A DNA stretch of 42,955 nt from Woeseiaceae bacterium (GCA_029243005.1 JAQWSV010000226.1:1-42955), one strand, 5' to 3'. Positions 11,323-19,988 are shown, counted from the stretch's first letter. The notes: generated by a model from the letters alone, not told the origin. Made by a program: numbers and translations.

Positions 11323-11943
11323 TTACACAGTTCCATACAAACGGTCGCCGGCGTCACCGAGCCCGGGAACGATATACTTCATGTCATTCAGCTCTGCGTC
11401 AATGGTCGCCGCGTATACCTGAACGTCTGGATGCGCCTTGTGAACCGCTTCGAGGCCTTCCGGACAGGTAACGATACAGACGACGATGATTCTCCGAGCA
11501 CCCTTCGACTTCAGCTTATCGATCGCCGCAATCGTGGAGCCACCGGTGGCAACCATCGGATCGACGATGATGCTGATACCGTCGGCGACATGCCCTGGAA
11601 GCTTCTCGTAGTAAGTCGACGCTTCGGCCGTCTGTTCATCTCGCTCCAAACCCACGAACCCGACCCGCGCGGATGGCACCAGCGAGAGTATGCCGTTCAG
11701 CATGCCAACGCCGGCCCGGAGGATGGGCACAACAATGATTTGCTCGTCCAACATCTGGCATTTAGTTGTCGTCAACGGCGTCTCAACATCAACATCTTTG
11801 ACCTTGACATGCCGCAGCGCCTCATAGCACACGAACATCGTGATTTCGGTGGCCAACTCACGAAATTTCTGGTGACCGGTCTCACAATCACGAATCAAAG
11901 CCAGCTTGTGTTGTATGCACGGATGCGTTACTTCCTGGTGCAT
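11323..11943 (-). CDS. upp: uracil phosphoribosyltransferase
   Basis: MHQEVTHPCIQHKLALIRD...; PRPP loop IIVDPMVATGGSTIAAID; C-terminus GDAGDRLYGTV. Confidence 0.96.
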   Translation of the reverse strand: MHQEVTHPCIQHKLALIRDCETGHQKFRELATEITMFVCYEALRHVKVKDVDVETPLTTTKCQMLDEQIIVVPILRAGVGMLNGILSLVPSARVGFVGLERDEQTAEASTYYEKLPGHVADGISIIVDPMVATGGSTIAAIDKLKSKGARRIIVVCIVTCPEGLEAVHKAHPDVQVYAATIDAELNDMKYIVPGLGDAGDRLYGTV

Positions 11944-11969
11944 TGGGTTTGTCTCCCTTTTTATTTGTA

Positions 11970-12417
11970 TTATTTCTGCATCTCGGTGACCGAGTTGGCA
12001 ATAAAGCATAACTCATGTGCCCTGTGGTGCAGCTTTTCGATCAGCACGCTATCGGGCGCTTCGCCCGCGTATTGACACATCGGTCGCAATATCACCGGGG
12101 TCATCGCCATTCAGCCGTGTTCGTCCTTACCGAGACAGCCGACCGCGTCATCGCAGTATTCATCGATGACGATCTTCCCCCGCTGCGCTAGCAAAAGAAA
12201 AAAACAGCATGTGACAACTCGAGAGCGATACGACGAAGGCCTCCTCCGGGTCTACATTTTCCGCCACAGACTGTGGCAACGGAACGAGGTCGGGAGAGGC
12301 CGACGCCGGCACCGTCAAGCCCTCATCGAAAGACCATTCGTGTCCGCGGCTGTAATTGTTTTCCAGAAAATTCTGGTCATCCCGCCGCCAGGTGACAGTC
12401 GCAGTATAGACACACAT
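11970..12417 (-). pseudogene. OsmC family protein, frameshifted and interrupted
   Basis: WRRDDQNFLENNYSRGHEWSFDEG...EEAFVVSLSSCHMLFF, then a frame change at a 7-A run (12198-12204) to LAQRGKIVIDEYCDDAVGCLGKDEHG*MAMTPVILRPMCQYAGEAPDSVLIEKLHHRAHELCFIANSVTEMQK; in-frame TGA at 12111-12113. Confidence 0.88.
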
Positions 12418-12442
12418 GACGGTGACTCCCGATTCTCCTTTA

Positions 12443-12781
12443 TCAGGCGAGACGTAATCCGTTTTCGACCGGCCTGTCGGGAACAGCCAGGACCACCGGG
12501 CCTTCCGTTGTTACGAATCCGGTCACGAGACATTCTGACATGAACGGACCGATCTGTTTCGGCGGAAAGTTGATGACGCCAACTATTTGTTTCCCTAAGA
12601 GATTTTCTGACTTATACAGATCAGTAATCTGCGCCGACGCCCATCGAACACCGACTTCGGCACCGAAGTCGACCGACAGTTTCCAGGCTGGTCGCCGCGC
12701 CTCCGGGAATTCCTGAACCTCGATTATCGTCCCGACCCTCAATTCAACTTTCTGAAAATCATCCCAACTGATCTCCGGCAT
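12443..12781 (-). CDS. csaA: tRNA-binding protein CsaA
   Basis: DFQKVELRVGTIIEVQEFPEARRPAWKLSVDFG...GKQIVGVINFPPKQIGPFMSE. Confidence 0.93.
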   Translation of the reverse strand: MPEISWDDFQKVELRVGTIIEVQEFPEARRPAWKLSVDFGAEVGVRWASAQITDLYKSENLLGKQIVGVINFPPKQIGPFMSECLVTGFVTTEGPVVLAVPDRPVENGLRLA

Positions 12782-12784
12782 CGC

Positions 12785-13276
12785 CTATTTCCCTTTATCA
12801 ATCTCAAGTTTGAAAACCGGCAAGAACCTGCCCGGAATACTGGCGGATTCCCGATAGCCAGCAGAGCGGGCGCCGATCGACTCATAAAACGCATCGGCAT
12901 TCGGGTCACCCTGAATGGTTATCGTATGAATGCCCAGCAATTTAGCCTCCGATCGCGCGTGATCGACCAATAATTTGCCAATTCCCTTTCGAGTCAGATC
13001 CGGCTTGACGAACAGGCCCTCAAGCTCGGCCTCGATTTTGCTCAGGATTTCGAGTGCATAGAAACCGACCAGCTCATCATCGAGTTCGCATACGTGGAAC
13101 CGGAAGTGTGGGGCGTCGATGTCCTCCCCGGAATACGTCAACTCATCACGGCATCGCTTCATGAATTCGATGTCATAGCCCCACGATACTTTGGATCTAA
13201 AAGCCAGCGACGACAATGCCTCCGCGTCGCCCGGCCCAGCTTGTCTGAGACGACAGTTTTGCAGGAGTTCAGACAT
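12785..13276 (-). CDS. GNAT family N-acetyltransferase
   Basis: LEGLFVKPDLTRKGIGKLLVDHARSEAKLLG acetyl-CoA-binding motif; start MSELLQNCRLRQAGPGD. Confidence 0.88.
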   Translation of the reverse strand: MSELLQNCRLRQAGPGDAEALSSLAFRSKVSWGYDIEFMKRCRDELTYSGEDIDAPHFRFHVCELDDELVGFYALEILSKIEAELEGLFVKPDLTRKGIGKLLVDHARSEAKLLGIHTITIQGDPNADAFYESIGARSAGYRESASIPGRFLPVFKLEIDKGK

Positions 13277-13459
13277 CTGCGAATGCGACGACCAGGATCC
13301 CATCCCGCATCGCGACCTGGGACTCCGTCCTTGCGCACAGCCCCGTAATCAGGCTAATCGTCGTGATGATTCCACTCGTCGTGCCAAAAAAACATCCTCC
13401 CTAGCGCCTTTATTCTCCAGAATCCTTTTCAAGAATCACTCACATTTAACTTAATCCCG

Positions 13460-13594
13460 CTACCAAGTATTGATACGCGTTTTCCGCCGTCGAGGCAACC
13501 ACACGGTGTAGAGGACGAGATTAATCTTCACAAGAATGCCGCCCAGCCAGAACTGCATCGATCGTGTCAGCCCAGCTGGATAGATGTTTGGCAT
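13460..13594 (-). pseudogene. short hydrophobic ORF tail, probable gene remnant
   Basis: MPNIYPAGLTRSMQFWLGGILVKINLVLYTVWLPRRRKTRINTW* ; frame extends upstream as ESFIEHYL without a start. Confidence 0.35.
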
Positions 13595-13619
13595 CAGGTA
13601 ATGCTCAATGAAACTCTCA

Positions 13620-13718
13620 TCATAAGTAGTGATTGAGTGATGGCTCGTTCAATAACTCAAGAATAAAGTCGCCATCGTCGAGCAACAGTTCTGAGAGGTA
13701 TAGTCTTTCCAACTGCAA
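13620..13718 (-). pseudogene. N-terminal fragment of a RimJ-type GNAT acetyltransferase
   Basis: LQLERLYLSELLLDDGDFILELLNEPSLNHYL* resembles the N-terminus of RimJ-like GNATs (ERLxLRxLxxxDxxFLLELLNxPS) and stops with no acetyl-CoA domain. Confidence 0.6.
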
Positions 13719-13731
13719 TACGGTGGACCGA

Positions 13732-14235
13732 TTACAGGTCCTTGATGCCAAGATGCTGCAGCGTTTCATCCTTGAGCGGATCCAGTGACTGCAACTCGAC
13801 CTCGCAGCGGTTGTCCCGGCATACTGCCTGACGTTCCATCACGTCGGACGGGCAATCGTAATAGACGCGGTAGGCGCAACTCTGCTCGTAGTTACGGTAT
13901 GACATTCGTAGCGAAGTTATCTCTGCTTTCGATACTGAAGTCATGCATTGAATCGGATAGCCGTAGTCAAATAACGTGCAGTCATCATCGGTCAAGCAAT
14001 ACCGTGCAGCGTCTAGATCGTCGATGAGGTTCGCCTCAACCTGCTGGCAACTCAAAGTATCCGTATTGACCCGCAACGGCGTGTCGACGCGTGGCGGCTG
14101 CAGCGATATATCGACCGGTGCGATTCGCTCTGCAGGCAACCAGCGCGAATCGTCCTCAAACCAACTCGTCCCAAACCATAACGCCACAGCTAGGACAACT
14201 GACAGCAAAATAGTAGGGTTGGAGGACGACTTCAT
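13732..14235 (-). CDS. hypothetical membrane-anchored, Cys-rich extracytoplasmic protein
   Basis: 167 aa; N-terminal TM/signal anchor TILLSVVLAVALWFGTSWF followed by several cysteines. Confidence 0.6.
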   Translation of the reverse strand: MKSSSNPTILLSVVLAVALWFGTSWFEDDSRWLPAERIAPVDISLQPPRVDTPLRVNTDTLSCQQVEANLIDDLDAARYCLTDDDCTLFDYGYPIQCMTSVSKAEITSLRMSYRNYEQSCAYRVYYDCPSDVMERQAVCRDNRCEVELQSLDPLKDETLQHLGIKDL

Positions 14236-14250
14236 GTTGCGTATCTTATT

Positions 14251-15291
14251 TCAGAAGCGATCGATGATTGTCACGCCGGCGACATTCAAAGATACCGGAT
14301 CGCCCAGCGCTGCAGCGGCCTTATCAAGGTCGACGTGTTGCCTAATGAGCCTGTCTGGCGCCAACTTGCCATTAGAGATCATGTCAAGCATTCGCGGGTA
14401 CTCAAACGCCTGCATACCGTGGCTTCCGACTATTTCGAGTTCTTTCGCGATGACGAGTTCCATCGGCAACGCAGGTCGGTAATCGTCGCCTGCCATCAGG
14501 CCGACCTGGACATGCCGTCCGCGCTTTCGCAGGTTTGCAATGGAGTTAAAGCAGGTTTCTGCACTACCCAATGCATCGACCGACGTCTGCACACCACCCC
14601 CAGAAATCTCTGTAACCGCTTCGATCACAGAAGCAACCTCGCCACTATGCACTGCGGCTTCCGCGCCACATTCGCGTGCTAACAAAAGAGCGTCCTCGTT
14701 CACGTCAATTGCGATGACACGCGCCTCGAATGCTCGTGCGATCATCACCGCCGACAGTCCAACTCCACCGCAACCGTGAACCGCAAACCAACTACCTGGC
14801 TTCACCTTCCCCTGCGCAGCTACAGCCCGAAAGGAAGTTGCGAAGCGGCACCCGAGGCTCGCCGCGGTATCGAACGCGATGTCATTCGGTAACGCCACTA
14901 GGTTGGTATCGGCATAGTCAATGCCAACGTATTCGGCATAAGAACCCCAGTGCGTAAATCCGGGTTGCGTCTGGTAATCGCAAATCTGCTGATTGCCCGT
15001 TTCGCATTGCGGACAATTGCCGCAAGCGCAAACGAAAGGCACGGTGACGCGATCACCGGCACGCCAGTGCTTGACTGATTTGCCGACCGCCTCGATCACA
15101 CCGGCCAATTCGTGTCCCGGCACATGCGGAACCGTGATATCCGGTTCATGTCCCATCCAACCATGCCAGTCGCTTCGACAAACACCGGTCGCCTCGACCC
15201 GCAATACCACGCCGTCGTCCGAGGGTGTCGGGTCTGCGGCATCGCGAACCTCAACCGGCCCCTGGAAGGACTCGTATATCGCTGCCCGCAC
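14251..15291 (-). CDS. zinc-dependent alcohol dehydrogenase family protein
   Basis: PGHELAGVIEAVGKSV; structural zinc CACGNCPQCETGNQQIC; nucleotide-binding VHGCGGVGLSAVMIA. Confidence 0.92.
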   Translation of the reverse strand: MRAAIYESFQGPVEVRDAADPTPSDDGVVLRVEATGVCRSDWHGWMGHEPDITVPHVPGHELAGVIEAVGKSVKHWRAGDRVTVPFVCACGNCPQCETGNQQICDYQTQPGFTHWGSYAEYVGIDYADTNLVALPNDIAFDTAASLGCRFATSFRAVAAQGKVKPGSWFAVHGCGGVGLSAVMIARAFEARVIAIDVNEDALLLARECGAEAAVHSGEVASVIEAVTEISGGGVQTSVDALGSAETCFNSIANLRKRGRHVQVGLMAGDDYRPALPMELVIAKELEIVGSHGMQAFEYPRMLDMISNGKLAPDRLIRQHVDLDKAAAALGDPVSLNVAGVTIIDRF

Positions 15292-15788
15292 TAGCTCACC
15301 AGTACCTTGTAGAAAACACAGGCGTCAACGTAACCATGCTCGGAATGCAGAAAGGCGCCTTCCAGCTCACCGACCAGTTTGAACCCCAGTTTGTTCCAGA
15401 TATGCATACTGGCTTCGTTGGTCTTGACGACGAGATTGAATTGCATGGCTCGATAGCCCAGGCGAACGGCCGATTCCTGGGAATGCTCACCCATCAGGGT
15501 TGCGATGCCACGTCCCCGCGCTCCTGCCGACACGAGGTAGCCGCAATTCGCGACGTGCGCACCGAGCGTTGGTTGATTCGGCTTGATGTAGTATGTGCCT
15601 AGAATAACCCCATCCTCGTCTTCGGCGACGTATACGGCGTGCGTCGCTTCCAGCCAAACCCCCTTTACACTAGCCTCATCCATGTCACGGGCGAATGGAT
15701 AGGTTTCGCCGGCACGGATAACGGGTTCCATAAACGTCCAGACCGAATCCCAGTCTGCTGATTGAAGTTCACGTACTTTGATCGTCAT
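15291..15788 (-). CDS. GNAT family N-acetyltransferase
   Basis: GYLVSAGARGRGIATLMGEHSQESAVRLGYRAMQFNLVVKTNEASMHIWNKLGFKLVGELEGAF. Confidence 0.9.
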   Translation of the reverse strand: MTIKVRELQSADWDSVWTFMEPVIRAGETYPFARDMDEASVKGVWLEATHAVYVAEDEDGVILGTYYIKPNQPTLGAHVANCGYLVSAGARGRGIATLMGEHSQESAVRLGYRAMQFNLVVKTNEASMHIWNKLGFKLVGELEGAFLHSEHGYVDACVFYKVLVS

Positions 15789-15791
15789 CGC

Positions 15792-16204
15792 CTACAACCT
15801 CTTTTTTCGATAATGGCGAGAGTGACCCGGCGGGTAGTCGTCTAGGGTGACAAATACCTTGTAGCCAAGGGATTCGTAAAATCCGCGTGCCTGGAAACTG
15901 AAGGTGTCGACATGCGCCCAGGCACAGCCCTTCTCCCGGCCTGACGCCTCCAGTTTCCCCATCAGCTAACTGCCAAAACCTTGGCCGCGCAAAGACTCTT
16001 CCACCCATAAGAGGGATATCTACAACCAGTTCCAGTTGAGGTATCCGGATACGCCGCCGAGGATTTCATCGTTGTCGTTACGAACGAAACCGCGACCAGG
16101 TTAAAGCCATCCCACGGTAGGCGCTCGACAGCATACTGATTGAAACCCTGACCGAGCAGGCGCGTCTCCTCACTCGTTGGTTCGAATGTGGCGGTTAGTA
16201 CCAA
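15792..16204 (-). pseudogene. GNAT family acetyltransferase pseudogene (one frameshift, two in-frame TAG)
   Basis: Reconstructed MVLTATFEPTSEETRLLGQGFNQYAVERLPWDGFNLVA/GFVRNDNDEILGGVSGYLNWNWL*ISLLWVEESLRGQGFGS*LMGKLEASGREKGCAWAHVDTFSFQARGFYESLGYKVFVTLDDYPPGHSRHYRKKRL; stops at 16020-16022 and 15966-15968. Confidence 0.88.
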
Positions 16205-16212
16205 GGATATGT

Positions 16213-16698
16213 TCAGGTGCGCTTGTGTTCCAGTCGCTTAATGTACCGCATGAGCTCACCATCATAACCGGCCCGCTCATAGAGGCCACGTGCGCGTTCG
16301 TTGACCGAAAAAACATGCAGAGTCATCGTCAAAGCACCTTCTGCCTGCGCGGCTTTCTCTGCCGCCGTCAGCAGCTCCTTCGCAATACCGCAACCTTCTG
16401 CCGATGGATTCAGGGCAATGGTCTCTAGGTGCGCGCTTGGTTCGTGGCTCAGCAATTCGGCACGCATCGTCACCATCGAGAAGCCGAGCACATTCTCGGT
16501 GCTGTCTACGGCAACATGTACGAGACACTCCGACTCGCCGCACGCCCATTGGCGCAGCATCTCTGCATCGTGCTCCCACAGGTGACGAGGATTTCGGGAC
16601 GCAGGCACATCGAAATCGGCAAGCCGTGGCATTAGTTCGAGGATGGCATCAGCATGCGATGCATTGGCAGCAATGATTTCGTATTCGATTCCAGCCAT
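16213..16698 (-). CDS. GNAT family N-acetyltransferase
   Basis: LETIALNPSAEGCGIAKELLTAAEKAAQAEGALTMTLHVFSVNERARGLYERAGYDGELMRYIKRL. Confidence 0.9.
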   Translation of the reverse strand: MAGIEYEIIAANASHADAILELMPRLADFDVPASRNPRHLWEHDAEMLRQWACGESECLVHVAVDSTENVLGFSMVTMRAELLSHEPSAHLETIALNPSAEGCGIAKELLTAAEKAAQAEGALTMTLHVFSVNERARGLYERAGYDGELMRYIKRLEHKRT

Positions 16699-16707
16699 AG
16701 CACTTTC

Positions 16708-16916
16708 TCAGGTGCCCCCTTTTTTGCGTCGATCAGGTCTAACAGATTACCAAATGGGTCCCTGATCGTGCAGCACCGTCCACATTCCTAATAGCGGGCA
16801 ATGCTCGCATCATAGTTAGCACCGGCGGCCTCAAACTCCGCGAATAACGCCTCCACACCCTTGTACCAGAGGCAGGCATCCCAAATGCTCTCATTGCCAT
16901 TGGAGGGACTGAAGTC
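16708..16916 (-). pseudogene. VOC/glyoxalase-like C-terminal fragment with in-frame TAG
   Basis: DFSPSNGNESIWDACLWYKGVEALFAEFEAAGANYDASIARY*ECGRCCTIRDPFGNLLDLIDAKKG; TAG at 16788-16790, likely indel in an A/G run near the 3' end. Confidence 0.75.
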
Positions 16917-17100
16917 GATCGACCTAGTTCAACATTACGATGAAACGGTCCTGGTGCGGCATAGCAAAGCAAGGTAAGTCTGGTCAGTACGCCGATCCAG
17001 TGAAACCAGGCCTTTCCTCATTTTATTACCCGGCACTGGCGACATCCCAACATTGGAATGCGGATTGGATCGAACAATCTGCGGCATCTGACGATGTACC

Positions 17101-17487
17101 CTACCGGGAGGCCAAGGCATAACCAGCCCAGACCAGAATGACCCCGACGATGACGTGTATCAGCACATTGATCGCCGCCCTCAGATAATCTGCGTCGCGG
17201 AGCAGCACTAGCGTCTCAAAGGCAAAGGTAGAATACGTCGTAAAGCCACCCAGCAAACCAATGATGACGAACAAACGGAACTCCGGCGCGACCAGCTGGC
17301 GGGTCTCGACGAAGCCGACGGCGAGACCGATCAGGAGGCAGCCAAGCATATTGACCACCAGGGTGCCGTGCGGAAATGTCGACAATGTGGCGTACTTCTG
17401 CACAACTTGATTCAACCCAAATCGAAACATGGCGCCAAGAAAACCGCCGGTACCGACCAGTGCTGCATTGATGAGCGCGTACTTCAA
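17101..17487 (-). CDS. crcB: fluoride efflux channel CrcB
   Basis: GGFLGAMFRFGLNQ...FPHGTLVVNMLGCLLIGL...GGFTTYSTFAFE; TTG start proposed because GGAGG lies about 6 nt upstream; ORF track extends to 17511. Confidence 0.9.
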   Translation of the reverse strand: MKYALINAALVGTGGFLGAMFRFGLNQVVQKYATLSTFPHGTLVVNMLGCLLIGLAVGFVETRQLVAPEFRLFVIIGLLGGFTTYSTFAFETLVLLRDADYLRAAINVLIHVIVGVILVWAGYALASR

Positions 17488-17529
17488 ACCCTGCCTCCCG
17501 ACCCGTCCCAAAGGATAATCATAAGCGAT

Positions 17530-17710
17530 TCAGGTGTCTGACGTAGCCGCCAGCGTCTCGGGCAAGGTCTCGATCCAGTCGCGGATTTCATCCCGGGCCC
17601 GGCGATAATGGACGAGCACCTCGTTCGCGGCATTGGCCGCACACTTTGGCCATCTGGCTGCGGCAGGAATTGACTGTGTAGAGAAAGAGCAGCCTCAGGG
17701 TCTGAGCCAC
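17530..17710 (-). pseudogene. arsenate reductase (ArsC, LMW-phosphatase type) internal-deletion scar
   Basis: N-terminal frame VAQTLRLLFLYTVNSCRSQMAK (P-loop-like) and, in another frame, C-terminal KCAANAANEVLVHYRRARDEIRDWIETLPETLAATSDT*; middle of the enzyme missing; 5' end abuts the MIP channel stop. Confidence 0.7.
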
Positions 17711-18393
17711 TATTCACCACCCTCGGAAATTGGCGGACAACAATCCCGACCCTGGATCCATCGGCAGGTCGGCCAGGCCGCCACAACCCCGATAACAGGA
17801 CCGACGATATACAGCCAAATCGACGAAAGATCCAGTGCTGCGATCGCCGGTCCTAGGGACCGCGCAGGATTCATGGACGCACCGGTAAGTGGACCCCCGA
17901 CCATTGCATTGAGGGCAACGACACCGCCTACGGCAACGCCGGCCATGATGCCCTTCTCCTTGTGACCAGTAGATACATTGAGAATGACGAACATCAGGAT
18001 GAAGGTCAGCAAGACTTCGACCGCCAGCGCTGAACCGACAGATACCGCGGGCGAGGTCGCACCGAGCGATTCATGTTCGGGAAACAGCAAGCGAAGCACC
18101 ACGCCTGCCATTACTGCACCAACCAGTTGACAGGCGATATAAGGCACGACGAGCTGCAGCGGAAAGCGACCTGCTACATAGAAGCCGATGGTCACCGCCG
18201 GATTGATGTGGGCGCCGGAAATGTTACCAATCGAATAGACCATCGCCATGACGATCAGGCCAAAGACGATGCAGATGCCGACCAATCCCAGTTGCCCGCC
18301 ATACAAATCATTGACAATGATGGCGCCACACCCTGCAAAGACCAGCGCAAAGGTGCCGAGCACTTCGGCGACGTAGCGATCCCCATTCTCCAT
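17710..18393 (-). CDS. MIP family (aquaporin/aquaglyceroporin) channel
   Basis: Two NPA boxes: SGAHINPAVTIG and TGASMNPARSLGPA. Confidence 0.93.
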   Translation of the reverse strand: MENGDRYVAEVLGTFALVFAGCGAIIVNDLYGGQLGLVGICIVFGLIVMAMVYSIGNISGAHINPAVTIGFYVAGRFPLQLVVPYIACQLVGAVMAGVVLRLLFPEHESLGATSPAVSVGSALAVEVLLTFILMFVILNVSTGHKEKGIMAGVAVGGVVALNAMVGGPLTGASMNPARSLGPAIAALDLSSIWLYIVGPVIGVVAAWPTCRWIQGRDCCPPISEGGE

Positions 18394-18463
18394 CAGACGA
18401 TCCTGTACACCATAGGCCGGGCCCTCGCTACATGTGACTGATTTCGATAGTCAGGCCAGAATG

Positions 18464-19105
18464 TTAGCTCTTGTCCGGGCTCCCGGCAAAAAAATTCACC
18501 TGGCCTGTTTCCAGCGAATACTCGGCACCCACAACGAGCAGCCCATAATCGCGAACGTATCCCGCCAACGTACTGGAGCCGTACAGCAGGGCATCGACAC
18601 CAGCGCGAACATTTGAGCGAACGGCGTCCTGCAACAGGACAGCATGATCACCTTCAGCATCAGCCTCTAGCACCTCGGTGATGGCCGGTCGGATTCGTTC
18701 GATGATCGAACTGACATGATCCGTCATCATTCCATCAACGTTTTTCATCGCCTGGATCGTAACGTCAACGGCACCACAACCGGAATGGCCAAGAACGACG
18801 ACGAGTCGCGGACCGAATTTTTCCACCGCCAGTTCAATACTGCCCATCAGAGCAGGCGTGACGATATTGCCGGCAACCCGAACGATGAAGAGATCGCCCA
18901 AGCCGGCGTCGAAAACGATCTCGACCGGCACACGGGAATCAGAACAGCTCAGGATGACCGCGAACGGTGCCTGGCCATCGAGGTGCTCATCGAGCCGGGT
19001 ATAGCTCTGGCAGATGTCGACGCACCGGTCTCCGGCGACAAATCGGGCATTGCCTTCCTGTAGTTTACTTAGTGCTTGCGTGGCGCTGATAGGCACATTC
19101 TTCAT
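18464..19105 (-). CDS. beta-class carbonic anhydrase
   Basis: ILSCSDSRVPVEIVFD, VLGHSGCGAV zinc-ligand motifs. Confidence 0.94.
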   Translation of the reverse strand: MKNVPISATQALSKLQEGNARFVAGDRCVDICQSYTRLDEHLDGQAPFAVILSCSDSRVPVEIVFDAGLGDLFIVRVAGNIVTPALMGSIELAVEKFGPRLVVVLGHSGCGAVDVTIQAMKNVDGMMTDHVSSIIERIRPAITEVLEADAEGDHAVLLQDAVRSNVRAGVDALLYGSSTLAGYVRDYGLLVVGAEYSLETGQVNFFAGSPDKS

Positions 19106-19256
19106 TCAGTTGTTCCTTTATTCCCCAAACTCATGGGTGTACATGACGAACTTCTCTTCTTCGATGTCAAGCGTTCGATACAGCGCTCGGGCAGGGACAT
19201 TATCAAGTTCGGCTCAGCCACACCCCTTCCCATCCCATCGCACGGGTCATGTATTT

Positions 19257-19385
19257 TCACACAGGGCCTGGCCTAGCCAGAAAAAAGAAGTAAGCTACGA
19301 AGACGAAGAGAATCAGGGTCGGCAGGATGACGACGATGTGCGACGTCAACGGGTAGTGGCCTTCAAGCGTATACTTTTTGGTCAC
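19257..19385 (-). CDS. possible 42-aa single-TM small protein (GTG start)
   Basis: MTKKYTLEGHYPLTSHIVVILPTLILFVFVAYFFFLARPGPV; not in ORF track because of size. Confidence 0.35.
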   Translation of the reverse strand: MTKKYTLEGHYPLTSHIVVILPTLILFVFVAYFFFLARPGPV

Positions 19386-19400
19386 GCCACCAACGGATCC

Positions 19401-19988
19401 CTAGCAATCGTCCCTAGATAGCCGCCCCATTAGGAAAAACTCGTCATTGGGACGGATGCGAGCGAAATTGGCCATGCGATTCGAGAGCGCATAGAGCGCG
19501 GAAATACCGGCGATGTCCCAGATATCATCAGCCGAGAAATCGTGCGCCTTCAATAGCTCGATGTCGTCGTCATCGATCGACGCGGAATCGGCCGCAATCA
19601 TGACTGCGAAATCTAGCATCGCCTGTTGCCTCGGCGAGATATCGGCCTTTTGGTAGTTGGTCGCAATCTGGTCGGCGACCAAAGTGTTCCGCTCCCGAAT
19701 TCGCAAAATTGCACCGTGCGCTATGACGCAATAGATACATTGATTGAACCCGGATGTCGCGACGATGATCATCTCCTTGTCCACCTGGGTCAGGCCGCCC
19801 TCTCGTTCCATCAACGCATTGTGATACGCGAAAAAAGCTCTGAATTCATCAGTCCGGTAAGCCAGTGCCAGGAAAACGTTCGGCACGAAGCCAGTCTGCT
19901 CCTGCACTTCGAGAATCAGCGTTCGGATATCCTCAGGAAGATCGTTGATATCAGGCACCGGGTAACGGCTGATAGGCTGTTCGGTCAT
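19401..19988 (-). CDS. AhpD-like / peroxidase-related carboxymuconolactone decarboxylase family protein
   Basis: QCIYCVIAHGAILR CxxC-xxxH motif; start MTEQPISRYPVPDIN. Confidence 0.88.
   Translation of the reverse strand: MTEQPISRYPVPDINDLPEDIRTLILEVQEQTGFVPNVFLALAYRTDEFRAFFAYHNALMEREGGLTQVDKEMIIVATSGFNQCIYCVIAHGAILRIRERNTLVADQIATNYQKADISPRQQAMLDFAVMIAADSASIDDDDIELLKAHDFSADDIWDIAGISALYALSNRMANFARIRPNDEFFLMGRLSRDDC

Noticed and set aside
9728-12075. Plus-strand ORFs 9728..10408 and 11122..12075
   Set aside because: Antisense to the alpha-hydroxyacid dehydrogenase, the DUF1801 pseudogene and upp; composition is atypical and no domain is recognisable.
17488-17530. Fluoride riboswitch upstream of crcB
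   Set aside because: The short space between crcB and the arsC scar shows no recognisable crcB-motif sequence, and the upstream sequence is explained by arsC remnants.
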